A stretch of DNA of 64,000 nucleotides from Bacillus pseudomycoides (GCF_022811845.1 NZ_CP064266.1:2666001-2730000); one strand, 5' to 3'; shown: positions 8,839-18,662, counted from the stretch's first letter. The notes: generated by a model from the letters alone, not told the origin. Translations and numbers: made by a program.

Positions 8839-9759
8839 TTATATAAGTGATAGGGACTTGGTTTCTAGAAGTTTTTTACGCTGCAAAAGATAATTATGTT
8901 CTTTAATTGTCAGCTGGTTTTGTTCAGCAGATAGCATATTATGAATATACCGTAAAAGGTTATTTATGTTTTTCTGTAAGAAATTCGTATCAATTAAAAA
9001 GCCTTTTATTTGTGAATGAAAAATCATATGCATCCAATCATCTACAATAGCCATTTGTGTCTTCCACGCATTTCTGTTTGGGTGAATTCTTACATAACTG
9101 AGTTCATCAGCAATATAAACTAATTTCCCTTGCGCCAATAAAGTAAGCCATGAAGCCATGTCAATTGCTGTTTCATATTGACGTCCAACGAAACAGCCAA
9201 ACGGCTCAATTAAATCTTTTTTTCGAAATAGGACTGTAGTAGGCTCACCTATCCAATTTGTAACTACCATCATGGAGTTTCCACCTGAAATCCCGTCTAG
9301 TATTGTATCGGTTTTAAATAATTTTTTTGTGTAAACTAAATCTGAAATTGTCTTTCCAGATTCATCAATTGGTCTTCGATAGGAAGTCACTAATTTTATA
9401 TCTTCAACTGTATTCGATAAGAAGTAATTCATCATCTTTTCAATTTTTGTTGGATAAAACAGATCATCCTCCATCAGATAATTAATGTATTCCCCATTTG
9501 CATCTTTTAATAGGTGTTGCAGGACGTTCGGTCTGTTCATATGTGTAGTGTTTTTTATATACGTAATTCGTCTCGAATATGGAAGGAATTCTTGTTCTAT
9601 GAGAAGCTGTATTTCGTTTGTCGACGAATTGTCTCTTATAATGATTTCAAAGTTTGAATAAGTTTGGAGCAATGCACTTTTTAGTGCAAACTCCAAATAC
9701 AAAGCATTTTCAAATGCTGGTATTAGAATGCTGACTAAAGGTTTATTTTGAGAATCCAT
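8839..9759 (-). CDS. Family 2 glycosyltransferase
   Basis: A 306-residue GT-A fold enzyme. It has PLVSILIPAF at the N-terminus, RDNSS for the nucleotide-binding acidic residue, and MEDDLF as the metal-binding DxD equivalent near residue 98. No membrane anchor is seen. It is a close paralogue of the gene at 9811-10725; the two align along their length, including NWIGEPTTVLFRK. The start ATG follows AAGGTG. It probably adds one sugar to the spore or cell surface glycan assembled by this island; donor and acceptor are unknown. Confidence 0.8.
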   Translation of the reverse strand: MDSQNKPLVSILIPAFENALYLEFALKSALLQTYSNFEIIIRDNSSTNEIQLLIEQEFLPYSRRITYIKNTTHMNRPNVLQHLLKDANGEYINYLMEDDLFYPTKIEKMMNYFLSNTVEDIKLVTSYRRPIDESGKTISDLVYTKKLFKTDTILDGISGGNSMMVVTNWIGEPTTVLFRKKDLIEPFGCFVGRQYETAIDMASWLTLLAQGKLVYIADELSYVRIHPNRNAWKTQMAIVDDWMHMIFHSQIKGFLIDTNFLQKNINNLLRYIHNMLSAEQNQLTIKEHNYLLQRKKLLETKSLSLI

Positions 9760-9810
9760 AGGCTCACCTTCTTATTTATAATTTTATATCTGTAAGTAAA
9801 TTCTGACATC

Positions 9811-10725
9811 TTACAGTATCTCTTTTTCGTATTTCATTAAACAGTATTTATAATACAGTAAGGTTTGCTTTTGCTTTTCAGATAATTGATTTGGAAAAGT
9901 GGACGGTAAGGAGTCAATAAATCTAAGGCACCCTTTTAAACTCTTGAGCAATAAATGTGTGTTCCTTAAAAAACCTTTTCGAGGACAATGGTAAAGCATA
10001 TGAACCCAATCATGCGCTGCATTTACCCTCATATCAACGCTTTTTCCTACATTTGAACTGTGCATTCTTAAATAACTTAATGTATCTGTTATATACAATG
10101 CTTTTCCTTGGGATAATAAGGTAAGCCACGAAGCCATATCAACAGCTGAGTCATATTGGTAACCGCAAAACTGACCAAAAGGTTCAGTTAAGTTTTCTTT
10201 TCGAAATAGAACTGTAGTAGGTTCACCAATCCAGTTTGTAACGGTAATCATAGAATTTCCAGCCTCTATTCCTTCTAATATTGTATCGGATGTATATTGC
10301 TTCTTTGTAAATACTAAATCGGGAATATTGTTTCCAAAGTCGTCAACTGGTTGACGATAAGAGGTGATTAACTTAATTTCTTTATTAATATCTTGTAAAT
10401 AAAAACTCATCATTCTTTCAATTTTTTGGGGATGAAACAAATCATCGTCCATCAAGTAGTTAATATATTCTCCTGTCGATCGTTGAAAAGCAAGTTGAAA
10501 GTTCTGCTTTCCCCCGATATTTTGTTCATTCTTAAAATATTTAATAAATGGATAAGTGTGTAAGTATGCGGATACAATTTGATGTGTTTCATCGTTCGTG
10601 CTATCGTCACAAATGATAATTTCAATATTTGGATAGCTTTGTGAAATAGCGCTCTTCAACGCTTGTTCAAAATAGACAGGTCGATTATAAGTAGGAATTA
10701 GAATACTTACAAGTGGAAGGTTCAA
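9811..10725 (-). CDS. Family 2 glycosyltransferase, tandem paralogue
   Basis: A 304-residue GT2 enzyme starting at TTG (10725) with AAAGGAG eleven bases upstream. It shows PLVSILIPTYNRP, CDDSTND, and the DxD-like MDDDLF. It is the upstream partner of the paralogous gene at 8839-9759, 51 bases apart and on the same strand, so the pair arose by tandem duplication and is probably co-transcribed. Divergence in the C-terminal third suggests different acceptors. Confidence 0.8.
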   Translation of the reverse strand: MNLPLVSILIPTYNRPVYFEQALKSAISQSYPNIEIIICDDSTNDETHQIVSAYLHTYPFIKYFKNEQNIGGKQNFQLAFQRSTGEYINYLMDDDLFHPQKIERMMSFYLQDINKEIKLITSYRQPVDDFGNNIPDLVFTKKQYTSDTILEGIEAGNSMITVTNWIGEPTTVLFRKENLTEPFGQFCGYQYDSAVDMASWLTLLSQGKALYITDTLSYLRMHSSNVGKSVDMRVNAAHDWVHMLYHCPRKGFLRNTHLLLKSLKGCLRFIDSLPSTFPNQLSEKQKQTLLYYKYCLMKYEKEIL

Positions 10726-11062
10726 GTTATATTTTTCTCCTTTCTTATCATAAAGTTACCAGTAATATAAAGGTGAATCTTCTATTTTCTCTTGTGACTC
10801 TAATCAGTATCTTTAATGAAAATTCTCTTTAGAATGGCTGATTCTAAACATTTTTACTTATTTTGATTTTTGAAGAATACGTGAATAGTATTTAATCTAC
10901 TGAACTTGCTGTTTTGATAAGTGTAATTCAATTACATATGCTAAGAAATTTTGAATACCTTTTACTGCTTGTTAAACTACATTTTATCCTTAAGAAAATC
11001 TTTCTTCCAGAAAAGGTACCAAAAGATTTGTTAGTTGTTCCAATAAGTTTTGAAAAGAGGAT
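10726..11062. other. Intergenic gap between glycosyltransferase genes
   Basis: No supported gene or clear hairpin. A 62-codon plus-strand frame (10914-11102) runs into the 3' end of the opposite-strand glycosyltransferase and lacks a ribosome binding site. Confidence 0.4.
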
Positions 11063-14000
11063 TTATTTCAATAAATCAGGGAGGTTATGGGTTTTCTCTT
11101 GAGTAAAGGCCTCATTATACAGATTCAGTAACTCTGTACATACATACCGAGGATCTCCTACTAGATTTATAATCTTAAAGGCATTTGTGATTATTTCAGT
11201 CCTTTGTTCTGCTCTAAGGTTGCAGGCCTTTTCCAGTGCGGTAGCTAATGAGTTCTCATCAGTCCCATCAGCAATAATCCCTGAATAGTTGTCTTTTATC
11301 AATTCCTTAATTCCCCCCACATCCGTCGAAACCACTAAAGTCCCTGAAGCCATGGCTTTCAAAATCGTTTGCGGCATGGATTCTTCTTTTGAACTACACA
11401 ATACAATGTCGGAGTTAAAATAGAAATCTTTGGGGCTATCCGTAAATCCCCAAATCTTTACTTCTTGGCTCAACCCTTTGTTTTGAATAATGGAATGGCA
11501 TAGATCAGCATAGTCTTTTATCAAATAATCATATCCTATTAAATCCAGCTGCACGTTATATCCTTTTTCTTTTAGGATAGAAGCAGCTTTGATTGCGCTA
11601 TGTTGATTTTTTCCTTCTTTTAAAGTGCCAGGAACCAATATTTTAATTGGGCTGTTTTTATCTCGCTGTCTTTTTCTGTTATTCATGTAGTATTTGAAAT
11701 AGTCGTCGTCAACAGGGCAGACTATTTTCCGCGAAGGAACATGCAATTCTTCGGACCATATGCTTGCATACTTGGAAGAAGAAGAGTGGACTACATCAAT
11801 TAAAATGTTATTCATTAGGAAGTCTTTAGCAGCTTTGTTTGCATAAAACTTATGAAGCGACGCAACATGAGGAATCTTATTCATTTTACATGCTATGCCG
11901 ACCGATGGGAAAAAAGTTACCGAATGGACCAAGCCAACGTTATTCTCTTTAAGCCAAGCGGATATTCCTTTTGCGTAATACAAATCGTTATTACGTGGAA
12001 ACACTATTTCGACAAAGTTTTCGGATTGCAAATAATGAACATTCAAATTGTATTTTTGTACCAATTGGGGAAGAGTAGGGATATCTCTTTGATAATGTGG
12101 CAAACAGATCATAATTTCTATCCCATAGCTTTTAGCCATAAGAGCATGTTTAAGCAAATGGAGAGTCGCTCCTCCAAGATCTGACTCATGAAAAAAGTAG
12201 GCAATTTTTCTTTTATTCAATTTTGCAATCAGTTCCGTAGCTTCTAATGCGGACAAAAATGAATCCATTTGGGCTTCAGTAGAATAATTCCGTATGATAT
12301 AATTGTAAGCTTCCTCATAGATCATTAATCTTTTCTCGCTGTTCAGTCTAATCGCATGATCTATTGTCTCATACCATGATTCTAACGTATTTTCCGCTTT
12401 TAAACACATATGATTAGGAAGATTTTTGTAGGGTTTAACGTTGGAAAATATCCCAACGGCCCCGGAGATAGTTCCTTCTAAAAATTTTACAGGACTCTTA
12501 CTTAGGGAAGCCTCAAAGATGCCATCTAATGGGCATATATGATAATCGAAATAAGAGTCCATTAATCTATCAAGATATTGATCATAACTATGGGTAAAGG
12601 GAACATAATATACAGGGCTTTTTAATTCTCCATATTCTTTTGGATTCATTCCCCAGAAATGAAATTCAACAGCATCTCTGTATTTGTCCGAAATTTTCCC
12701 TAAAGATTCCCAAATTGTTTTCAGTACATTTTTGCGGGCTGGTCCAGAGAACATGGCAATCTTGATTGCTTTATCCTTTTTCGGTTTATTTTTTCTCTGG
12801 AAGTAACAGGATGGAATGTTTGTCTTTAATTCAATAACATTTTTGTTATACTTCTGGCAATCCGCACTAATGATGGGACTATAACTGCCAACTAAATGAC
12901 TGTTGCTGACTTGGTACTCCAGATTTTTATAATAAGTTGTATGTGGCTTAAGGTATTCAAATTCCGGGCTTAATTCATGAAATTTAAACATATTATCATC
13001 CATAAAGTAAGCTGTAGGTTTATTTATGGAAATATTTTCTTCCAGTAATTTAGTTGAGTTTGGACCAATCGTTCTTGATAAAATGAGAAGGGAATAATCA
13101 GAAGGCTTTATTACATCTAAGGCCGCTTCGTTTACAAAGAAGTAATCATATGGAAAATGATTTATTCTATGTGTATAGTTACGAATGGTAACATCAACAG
13201 AGGTCGAGAAATCAGGTTTGGTAACAGCAATTGTCCTTTTCTTAGATCTCGTAATATTTGCGGTGTATCTTTCAAGATCGGTTAAATAATAGGGGATGCT
13301 ACATCGATAAGGAATGATCTGGGTTCGGTTTAGGTCATCTGCTTCAAATGTATTAAAGCAATTGCTGTGGATCTCTATATTATCAATCTCATATTGATGG
13401 ATATTTACTGGCAATAGTGATTTGTCTCTAGAGCTTTCAAGATATTTTCTTATATAGCTTAGTTTAAAACCAATGTCGGTGCCCAAAGCATGTTTCTGAC
13501 CGGCCGCAGCTTTGGTCACGGCTTTATCAATCCAATAAAAGGAGAATTTTTTCGACATTCTAAGCCATAAATCCCAATCAGAAAATCTTCTGATTACTAC
13601 ATGTGGATCATACATGCCTGTACTTTCAAAAATAAGCTTATGATGCAAGACTGAGTTATTGGCTATATAATTACCGTTCACGAGTAAGCCATAATTGAAC
13701 GGTCTACCTAACATCCTTTGTGTCACGTTGTTTTTATCTTTAACATGCAGTTCGCAATTCCCATATACCAAACATGGTTCGTTATATTTAATGATTTCGT
13801 TATAAAGGGTTTCGAGACAACCAGGTAAGTATTCATCATCATCGAACTGGTAACTGATATATTTTCCACGTGCTTCGAGAATGCCCTCATTGACCCTTAA
13901 AGCGGGCAATCCACTGTTAAGATGGTGACGAATGATGACGATTCGGTGATCTTTAGTTTGATATTCTTTCAGAATTTGAAATGTATGGTCCCTCGAACCG

Positions 14001-14182
14001 TCATCAATGATGATGAATTCAAAGGAAGTAAAGGTTTGATTCAACACGCTTTCGATTGCTCTCCTAAGAGAAACCTCTCCTCTGCAATACGTTGGCATGA
14101 TGACACTGATGGCGGGGTGTAAAGGGCTAAGGTTTGAACGTATGATTTCTCTATGCTCAATAAATCTTGATACTTTTAACAT
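11063..14182 (-). CDS. Multidomain glycosyltransferase (GT2 + GT-B + GT4)
   Basis: A 1039-residue protein with three recognisable parts. Residues about 20-270 are a GT2 domain (AISVIMPTYCRGE, IIDDGSRDHT, and FDDDEY as DxD). Residues about 300-640 look like a GT-B fold unit with a YFMDDNMFKF segment and a C-terminal VKFLEGTISGAVGIFS donor-binding region. Residues about 650-1030 are a GT4 domain (FFHESDLGGA, VPGTLKEGKN, CSSKEESMPQTILKAMASG, DVGGIKELI). One chain could therefore add three sugars in sequence. No membrane segment is seen. The start ATG follows AAGGGGG. It stands alone between gaps on both sides. Confidence 0.85.
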   Translation of the reverse strand: MLKVSRFIEHREIIRSNLSPLHPAISVIMPTYCRGEVSLRRAIESVLNQTFTSFEFIIIDDGSRDHTFQILKEYQTKDHRIVIIRHHLNSGLPALRVNEGILEARGKYISYQFDDDEYLPGCLETLYNEIIKYNEPCLVYGNCELHVKDKNNVTQRMLGRPFNYGLLVNGNYIANNSVLHHKLIFESTGMYDPHVVIRRFSDWDLWLRMSKKFSFYWIDKAVTKAAAGQKHALGTDIGFKLSYIRKYLESSRDKSLLPVNIHQYEIDNIEIHSNCFNTFEADDLNRTQIIPYRCSIPYYLTDLERYTANITRSKKRTIAVTKPDFSTSVDVTIRNYTHRINHFPYDYFFVNEAALDVIKPSDYSLLILSRTIGPNSTKLLEENISINKPTAYFMDDNMFKFHELSPEFEYLKPHTTYYKNLEYQVSNSHLVGSYSPIISADCQKYNKNVIELKTNIPSCYFQRKNKPKKDKAIKIAMFSGPARKNVLKTIWESLGKISDKYRDAVEFHFWGMNPKEYGELKSPVYYVPFTHSYDQYLDRLMDSYFDYHICPLDGIFEASLSKSPVKFLEGTISGAVGIFSNVKPYKNLPNHMCLKAENTLESWYETIDHAIRLNSEKRLMIYEEAYNYIIRNYSTEAQMDSFLSALEATELIAKLNKRKIAYFFHESDLGGATLHLLKHALMAKSYGIEIMICLPHYQRDIPTLPQLVQKYNLNVHYLQSENFVEIVFPRNNDLYYAKGISAWLKENNVGLVHSVTFFPSVGIACKMNKIPHVASLHKFYANKAAKDFLMNNILIDVVHSSSSKYASIWSEELHVPSRKIVCPVDDDYFKYYMNNRKRQRDKNSPIKILVPGTLKEGKNQHSAIKAASILKEKGYNVQLDLIGYDYLIKDYADLCHSIIQNKGLSQEVKIWGFTDSPKDFYFNSDIVLCSSKEESMPQTILKAMASGTLVVSTDVGGIKELIKDNYSGIIADGTDENSLATALEKACNLRAEQRTEIITNAFKIINLVGDPRYVCTELLNLYNEAFTQEKTHNLPDLLK

Positions 14183-14981
14183 TAAATGTTTCCCCCTTCA
14201 AGGCTCTAGAGTTTGAAAAGAGTACTTTCTTATATTATTTTTTTGTACAATGTTTGTTTTACATTCTTATTTTATTATTGGTTAATTCATTTCGTTTAAT
14301 ATAATCTTTGATTATCTCTTCGGCAAGCTGTAAAGCATGAGTAATTCCATTGGTACGGTTCTAGGCTTTACAAGTCAAAGCTAACCATTTTTGCTGTTTA
14401 TAATTATCATTCCTTTTATTCCGGTCATTACAGATCATTGGATATCTTATAATCCGCAGCATATGATTGTTTTACGGCTTTGATTAATGAGTAAAGCTTA
14501 GCCCTTGTCCTGCCTGCTAGAATGATTTCTTTCACTAATCTTTTCTTTCTTCAATAACTTCATTATATGCGCGGTGGAATATAGAGATATAGGCAGTCAC
14601 ATTAATCTCTTAAAATTTGGTACTTTTCCCTAATTTCGTTTTTTGTGTAAACGTGAATTTTTAAGATCAAAACGAATTAAATCTTTCAATTGTGCTGGGG
14701 TTTGATAAATCCCGCCAGTGTTCCCTACAAAGAGCAGTTTATGTTTGCATTCAGGAGTATCGGTTTGAAAGACAAAGGGATTTCAAACCGATCGCTCTAG
14801 CTCATAGATTTGAAGAAACAAAAAAACATAATTATGCTGGCAGTATTCATCTATTGAAACTGTTTCATAATAATCTAGATTCCAAAGGATATTGACATGT
14901 TGTGGATTAGGCTTATAGGGATACATTCTGCTAAAACAATGGCTTATACATTATAGTATCCTTCAAGGAAGGGGGTAGTTT
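14183..14981. other. 800-base gap without a supported gene
   Basis: The region holds only short frames in all phases. A 67-codon frame at 14692-14895 matches nothing I recognise and has no ribosome binding site. A perfect 12-bp inverted repeat lies at 14759-14792. The stretch looks like decayed coding or mobile DNA inside the glycosyltransferase island. Confidence 0.4.
14759..14792. repeat. Perfect 12-bp inverted repeat
   Basis: ATCGGTTTGAAA at 14759-14770 and its exact complement at 14781-14792 enclose 10 bases. There is no T run, so it is not a normal terminator. It could be an operator or the end of a lost element. Confidence 0.5.
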
Positions 14982-15989
14982 CTATAGAACGCCGTAGTAA
15001 TCTTTATACCAGTCAATAAAATGGCTGATTCCCTTTTCAATTGGAGTTTTCGGTGTAAATCCCACTTCAGCTACTAAATCTGTTATATCTGCATAGGTTT
15101 CAGTAACATCTCCTGGCTGTAACGGCAGAAATTCTTTTTTTGCTTCCAACTGGAGTTTTGTTTCAATGATGTGAATAAAATCCATCAAGTGAACAGGATT
15201 GTTATTTCCTATGTTATAGACTTTATATGGTGCATGGCTTGTGGAAGGATCCGGATGGTCTCCGCTCCATTTCGAGTTGGATTGCGGTTTTTTATAAATT
15301 AACTGGATTATGGCTTCTACAATATCATCGATATAAGTAAAGTCCCGTTTCATATTTCCGTTGTTGAATATTTTAATAGGTTTCCCTTCAAGGATTGCTT
15401 TTGTAAACAAGAAGAGGGACATGTCCGGCCTGCCCCATGGTCCATAGACGGTAAAAAATCGTAAACCAGTTGTTGGCAAACGGTATAAATTGCTGTAGGT
15501 ATGAGCGATTAGTTCATTTGCCTTTTTGGTAGCGGCATATAAACTTAAAGGATGATCCACATTATCTTTGGTGGAAAAGGGTAATTTGGTGTTTGAACCA
15601 TAGACAGAACTAGAAGAAGCGTAAATAAGATGGTCAATAGCATTTTTACGGCAAGATTCTAATATGTTGGTGAAACCAACTAGGTTGGAAGCAATATAGG
15701 CATGTGGATTTTCAAGACTATACCGTACGCCTGCCTGTGCTGCCAAATGTATTACAATGGTGGGTTGCCAATTAGAAAATATCTGCTCAATATCTTTTTG
15801 ATCTTCCAGACGTAACTTTTTAAAAATAAAGTTTTTATTTTTTAAAAAGTTTAATCGGTCTTTCTTTAGCGAAACATCATAATAATCATTTAAATTATCA
15901 ATTCCAATAACATGATGTCCTTCCTGCAACAATCTCTTTGTGACGCGTGATCCGATAAATCCGGCACATCCGGTTACTAAAATACGCAA
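14982..15989 (-). CDS. NAD-dependent nucleotide-sugar epimerase (UDP-glucuronate 4-epimerase type)
   Basis: A 335-residue extended SDR enzyme. It has TGCAGFIGSRV, the GIDNLNDYYDVSLKKDRL segment typical of uronic-acid epimerases, HLAAQAGVRYSLENPHAY, SSSSVYG, YAATKKANE (Tyr-x3-Lys) and RFFTVYGPWGRPDM. Such enzymes interconvert UDP-GlcA and UDP-GalA, or the N-acetyl-hexosaminuronate pair. The start is TTG at 15989 with a GGAGGG site. The UDP-sugar dehydrogenase gene lies 38 bases upstream on the same strand, so the two act in sequence: oxidation at C6, then inversion at C4. The exact sugar is not resolved. Confidence 0.82.
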   Translation of the reverse strand: MRILVTGCAGFIGSRVTKRLLQEGHHVIGIDNLNDYYDVSLKKDRLNFLKNKNFIFKKLRLEDQKDIEQIFSNWQPTIVIHLAAQAGVRYSLENPHAYIASNLVGFTNILESCRKNAIDHLIYASSSSVYGSNTKLPFSTKDNVDHPLSLYAATKKANELIAHTYSNLYRLPTTGLRFFTVYGPWGRPDMSLFLFTKAILEGKPIKIFNNGNMKRDFTYIDDIVEAIIQLIYKKPQSNSKWSGDHPDPSTSHAPYKVYNIGNNNPVHLMDFIHIIETKLQLEAKKEFLPLQPGDVTETYADITDLVAEVGFTPKTPIEKGISHFIDWYKDYYGVL

Positions 15990-16027
15990 TGAAAAATCCC
16001 TCCATGATAAAAATCTTTTTTAGCTGT

Positions 16028-17344
16028 CTACTTTCCATTAATTGCACCGAAGAGAAAGACTTTAGCTTTCCCTGATAGACCTTTAGTAACATTGCGGGTA
16101 TCATAAATAATCTTGGCTTTCTCTAATATCTCCTGAATGGGAATTTGAGTATGATCGACTAAAATAACAATGCAATCGATTTTTTGATAAAGTTGATCAG
16201 TGAGTGGAACGCTGACCATTTTTTCACCGTTTATGTTAATCTCATTAACATAAGGATCATGATAATAGACGGTGTTACCTAGCTTTTTTAAGCTTCCAAT
16301 AATAGAGTATGCGGATGATTCTCTTGAGTCATCGATATCTTTTTTATATGTGACCCCATAAATAAGTATAGAAGGGGTTTCTCTATCTTCAACAAGTTTT
16401 TGTACTTGATTTACAATGTAATGGGGAATGGATTGATTGATTTGATTCGACAAATCGATAAATTGGGTGTCGAATCCATTTTGTTTAGCTTTCCATTGTA
16501 AATAAAGCGGATCGACGGGTATACAATGTCCGCCTATTCCGGGTCCCGGAAAAAACGGTGTATATCCAAAAGGTTTTGTTTTTGCAGCATGAATCACTTC
16601 CCATACATCGATATTTAATATGTCACAAAGAATGGCAAATTCGTTTATAAATGAAATATTGATAAAACGGAAACTATTTTCCAAAATCTTTGTCATTTCG
16701 GCAACTTCTGTAGATGATACAGTAATAACCTTTTTAAACACCTGACAGTATAAGTCATAAATGTATTTTGAACATGAATCGGTCACCCCGCTCACAACCT
16801 TGGGTATATTTTCCAGAGGGAAATGACTGTTACCCGGATCGACCCTTTCCGGAGAGTACGCAAGATAAAGGTCTTTCCCAACGATTAAACCGCTTTTTTC
16901 CAAAATGGGTTGAAGTACCTCTCTAGTAGTCCCAGGATATGTTGAACTTTCTAATATAATCAGTTGACCTTTCTTAAGCAAAGGGATAAGCTCCTTTCCC
17001 GCTGTTTGTAAGTAGCTTAAATCCGGAGTTTTATCAGCAGATAAAGGAGTTGGAACACAAATAATGATGGCATCAAAGTTCTTGATTTCACTATAGTTAT
17101 TAGAGACCTGGAAAAATCCCTCTGTGATCATCTGATTGATAAATTTATCCTGAATATCTGGAATATAACTGATTCCTTTTGATAAACTTTTAACTTTATT
17201 TTTATCCAAATCAATCCCAAAAACTTGAAAACCTTTTTGTGCGAAAAGCAGGGCTAGGGGTAAACCGACATATCCTAAACCTATTACGCCAATTTTTAGC
17301 TTTCTACTTCGAAAATTTATATTTTTAGGCAATTGTCTAATCAT
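16028..17344 (-). CDS. Nucleotide-sugar (UDP-GlcNAc/UDP-Glc) 6-dehydrogenase
   Basis: A 438-residue NAD-dependent dehydrogenase that oxidises C6 of a UDP-sugar to the uronic acid. It shows GVIGLGYVGLPLAL (NAD binding), VPTP, LAYSPERVDPG, and the catalytic cysteine Cys274 in GPGIGGHCIPVDP. The sequence is of the WbpA-like UDP-GlcNAc dehydrogenase kind rather than TuaD, a judgement from overall pattern. AGAAAGG directly abuts the ATG at 17344, an unusually short spacing; an in-frame TTG four codons later (17332) has the same site at about 12 bases and may be the true start. Confidence 0.82.
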   Translation of the reverse strand: MIRQLPKNINFRSRKLKIGVIGLGYVGLPLALLFAQKGFQVFGIDLDKNKVKSLSKGISYIPDIQDKFINQMITEGFFQVSNNYSEIKNFDAIIICVPTPLSADKTPDLSYLQTAGKELIPLLKKGQLIILESSTYPGTTREVLQPILEKSGLIVGKDLYLAYSPERVDPGNSHFPLENIPKVVSGVTDSCSKYIYDLYCQVFKKVITVSSTEVAEMTKILENSFRFINISFINEFAILCDILNIDVWEVIHAAKTKPFGYTPFFPGPGIGGHCIPVDPLYLQWKAKQNGFDTQFIDLSNQINQSIPHYIVNQVQKLVEDRETPSILIYGVTYKKDIDDSRESSAYSIIGSLKKLGNTVYYHDPYVNEININGEKMVSVPLTDQLYQKIDCIVILVDHTQIPIQEILEKAKIIYDTRNVTKGLSGKAKVFLFGAINGK

Positions 17345-17459
17345 CCTTTCTGGTGCAATCTACTATTTTATAAGCGTGTCGTAAAACGAATCTCTATACA
17401 AAAAACTTGCATAAAAAAGACCACATCCTTTGTTGCTTAGGCAGAGAGATGTTTATATT

Positions 17460-17620
17460 GGAGGTTGAAATGTTTTGGAAGACAATCAGCCAAGGAGTTT
17501 GAGGAAGCCGGCATAGAAGCCGTGCATATAATGAAAAAGAGCAAACTCATCAAAAGTAAAGTCTGCCCCAAATAAGGTTGCATTCAAACGTAAGTTGTTT
17601 GGAGTCATAATTAATAGATA
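17460..17620 (+). pseudogene. Degenerate transposase C-terminus (IS6-like)
   Basis: In one plus-strand frame the DNA reads AKEFEEAGIEAVHIMKKSK, and after a frame change NKVAFKRKLFGVI. This resembles the tail of IS6/IS240-type transposases (a GIEAVHMI-type helix followed by a LFG motif). Stops and a frameshift interrupt it and no terminal repeats were found. The match is from memory and partial, so confidence is limited. Confidence 0.4.
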
Positions 17621-17666
17621 TCGAAAATTTATTTTTTCGACAAGTTAAGTTATAGATTATGGTTTA

Positions 17667-18659
17667 TTACGATTGAATGATATCAATCATTTCTTTAATT
17701 CTCTGATAAAATGTATGTTGCTCTATCACTATTTTTTGAGCTTTTTTAGCAATGATCTGTCTCTGTTCTTCATCATTCATATAGGCAATCACTTTGCGTA
17801 GGCAATCCTCATAATCCCGGTAAGAGACCATTTCTTCTTCAGTAAAGAAGGAACGAAGATTAGGCTTTTCCTCTATTAGTTGAAAAGCTCCACATGCCAC
17901 AATATCAAACGTTCGGTTATTGATACTTTCACTAATAATTCCAGACGTATTTTGATTATGCAAGAAATTGTGACTTCGATGAGGGTTTAATACAATGCTA
18001 GCTCCGTTGTAATAATAAGAAATCTCTTGTGGCTCAACCCATGTATCTTTAATCATGACTCTCGGGTTGTTTCTCCATATTTTTTGCAGTCTATTACGCC
18101 ATCCTTTTCCAACGAGTGTGATTTGATAGTTAGTGTTTTTTAAGAGAAAATGAATGAGATTCACCCTGGTAGGATATGGATATCCTACCAGAAGTAAATC
18201 ACTTTTGTATGCATGTTCCACTAATCTGGGTCTAAAGATAGTGTGATTTGTCCCTAACGGTAGATGATAGGCATTTGGATGAACTGATTGATAGTGCTTT
18301 AAAGCTCCAGTATCGATAGTAAAGACATAATCAAATCTATCAATAACTTGAATAGTCTTATCAAAATAAAAAGGATCTTCAGTCAGCCAACATGCCAGCT
18401 TAATACCACTTTCTTTTAAATATTGAATCGCTTGTATAGAAAGATGGTCTCCTAACATTGATAGAACCAGCTGTGGTTGAAAGGTGGTAACAATAGACTG
18501 TAGCTTTTCTATGGGCTCTGATGGATGAAAGTGGATCCATTCATAACCATTGTTATTTAGATCAGTCCTAATACTTTGCTCCAAATAATTGTAAATACCG
18601 TGGTAACCGGAAGAGATATATAATAGCTTCACTATACATTCACCAATCATAGATGACAT
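17667..18659 (-). CDS. CgeB-like spore maturation glycosyltransferase
   Basis: A 330-residue protein resembling B. subtilis CgeB: an N-terminal half with LLYISSGYHGI and LACWLTEDPFYFD, a DYVFTIDTGALKHYQ segment, the HLPLGTN motif, and a C-terminal GT-B type half with NNRTFDIVACGAFQL and a DYEDCLRKV helix. CgeB proteins modify the outermost spore layer. The longest frame starts at ATG 18659, but a GTG at 18632 (VKLLYISSGYHG) preceded by GGTGA fits the homologues better. It lies 3 bases after the small gene at 18663-18899, an arrangement like cgeA-cgeB. Confidence 0.72.
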   Translation of the reverse strand: MSSMIGECIVKLLYISSGYHGIYNYLEQSIRTDLNNNGYEWIHFHPSEPIEKLQSIVTTFQPQLVLSMLGDHLSIQAIQYLKESGIKLACWLTEDPFYFDKTIQVIDRFDYVFTIDTGALKHYQSVHPNAYHLPLGTNHTIFRPRLVEHAYKSDLLLVGYPYPTRVNLIHFLLKNTNYQITLVGKGWRNRLQKIWRNNPRVMIKDTWVEPQEISYYYNGASIVLNPHRSHNFLHNQNTSGIISESINNRTFDIVACGAFQLIEEKPNLRSFFTEEEMVSYRDYEDCLRKVIAYMNDEEQRQIIAKKAQKIVIEQHTFYQRIKEMIDIIQS

Positions 18660-18662
18660 TTT

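Noticed and set aside
14759..14792. CRISPR or terminator interpretation of the 12-bp dyad
   Set aside because: It occurs once, with no spacer array and no T run on either strand.
14692..14895. 67-codon frame in the gene-free stretch of the island
   Set aside because: No start context, contains the inverted repeat at 14759-14792, and resembles nothing known to me.
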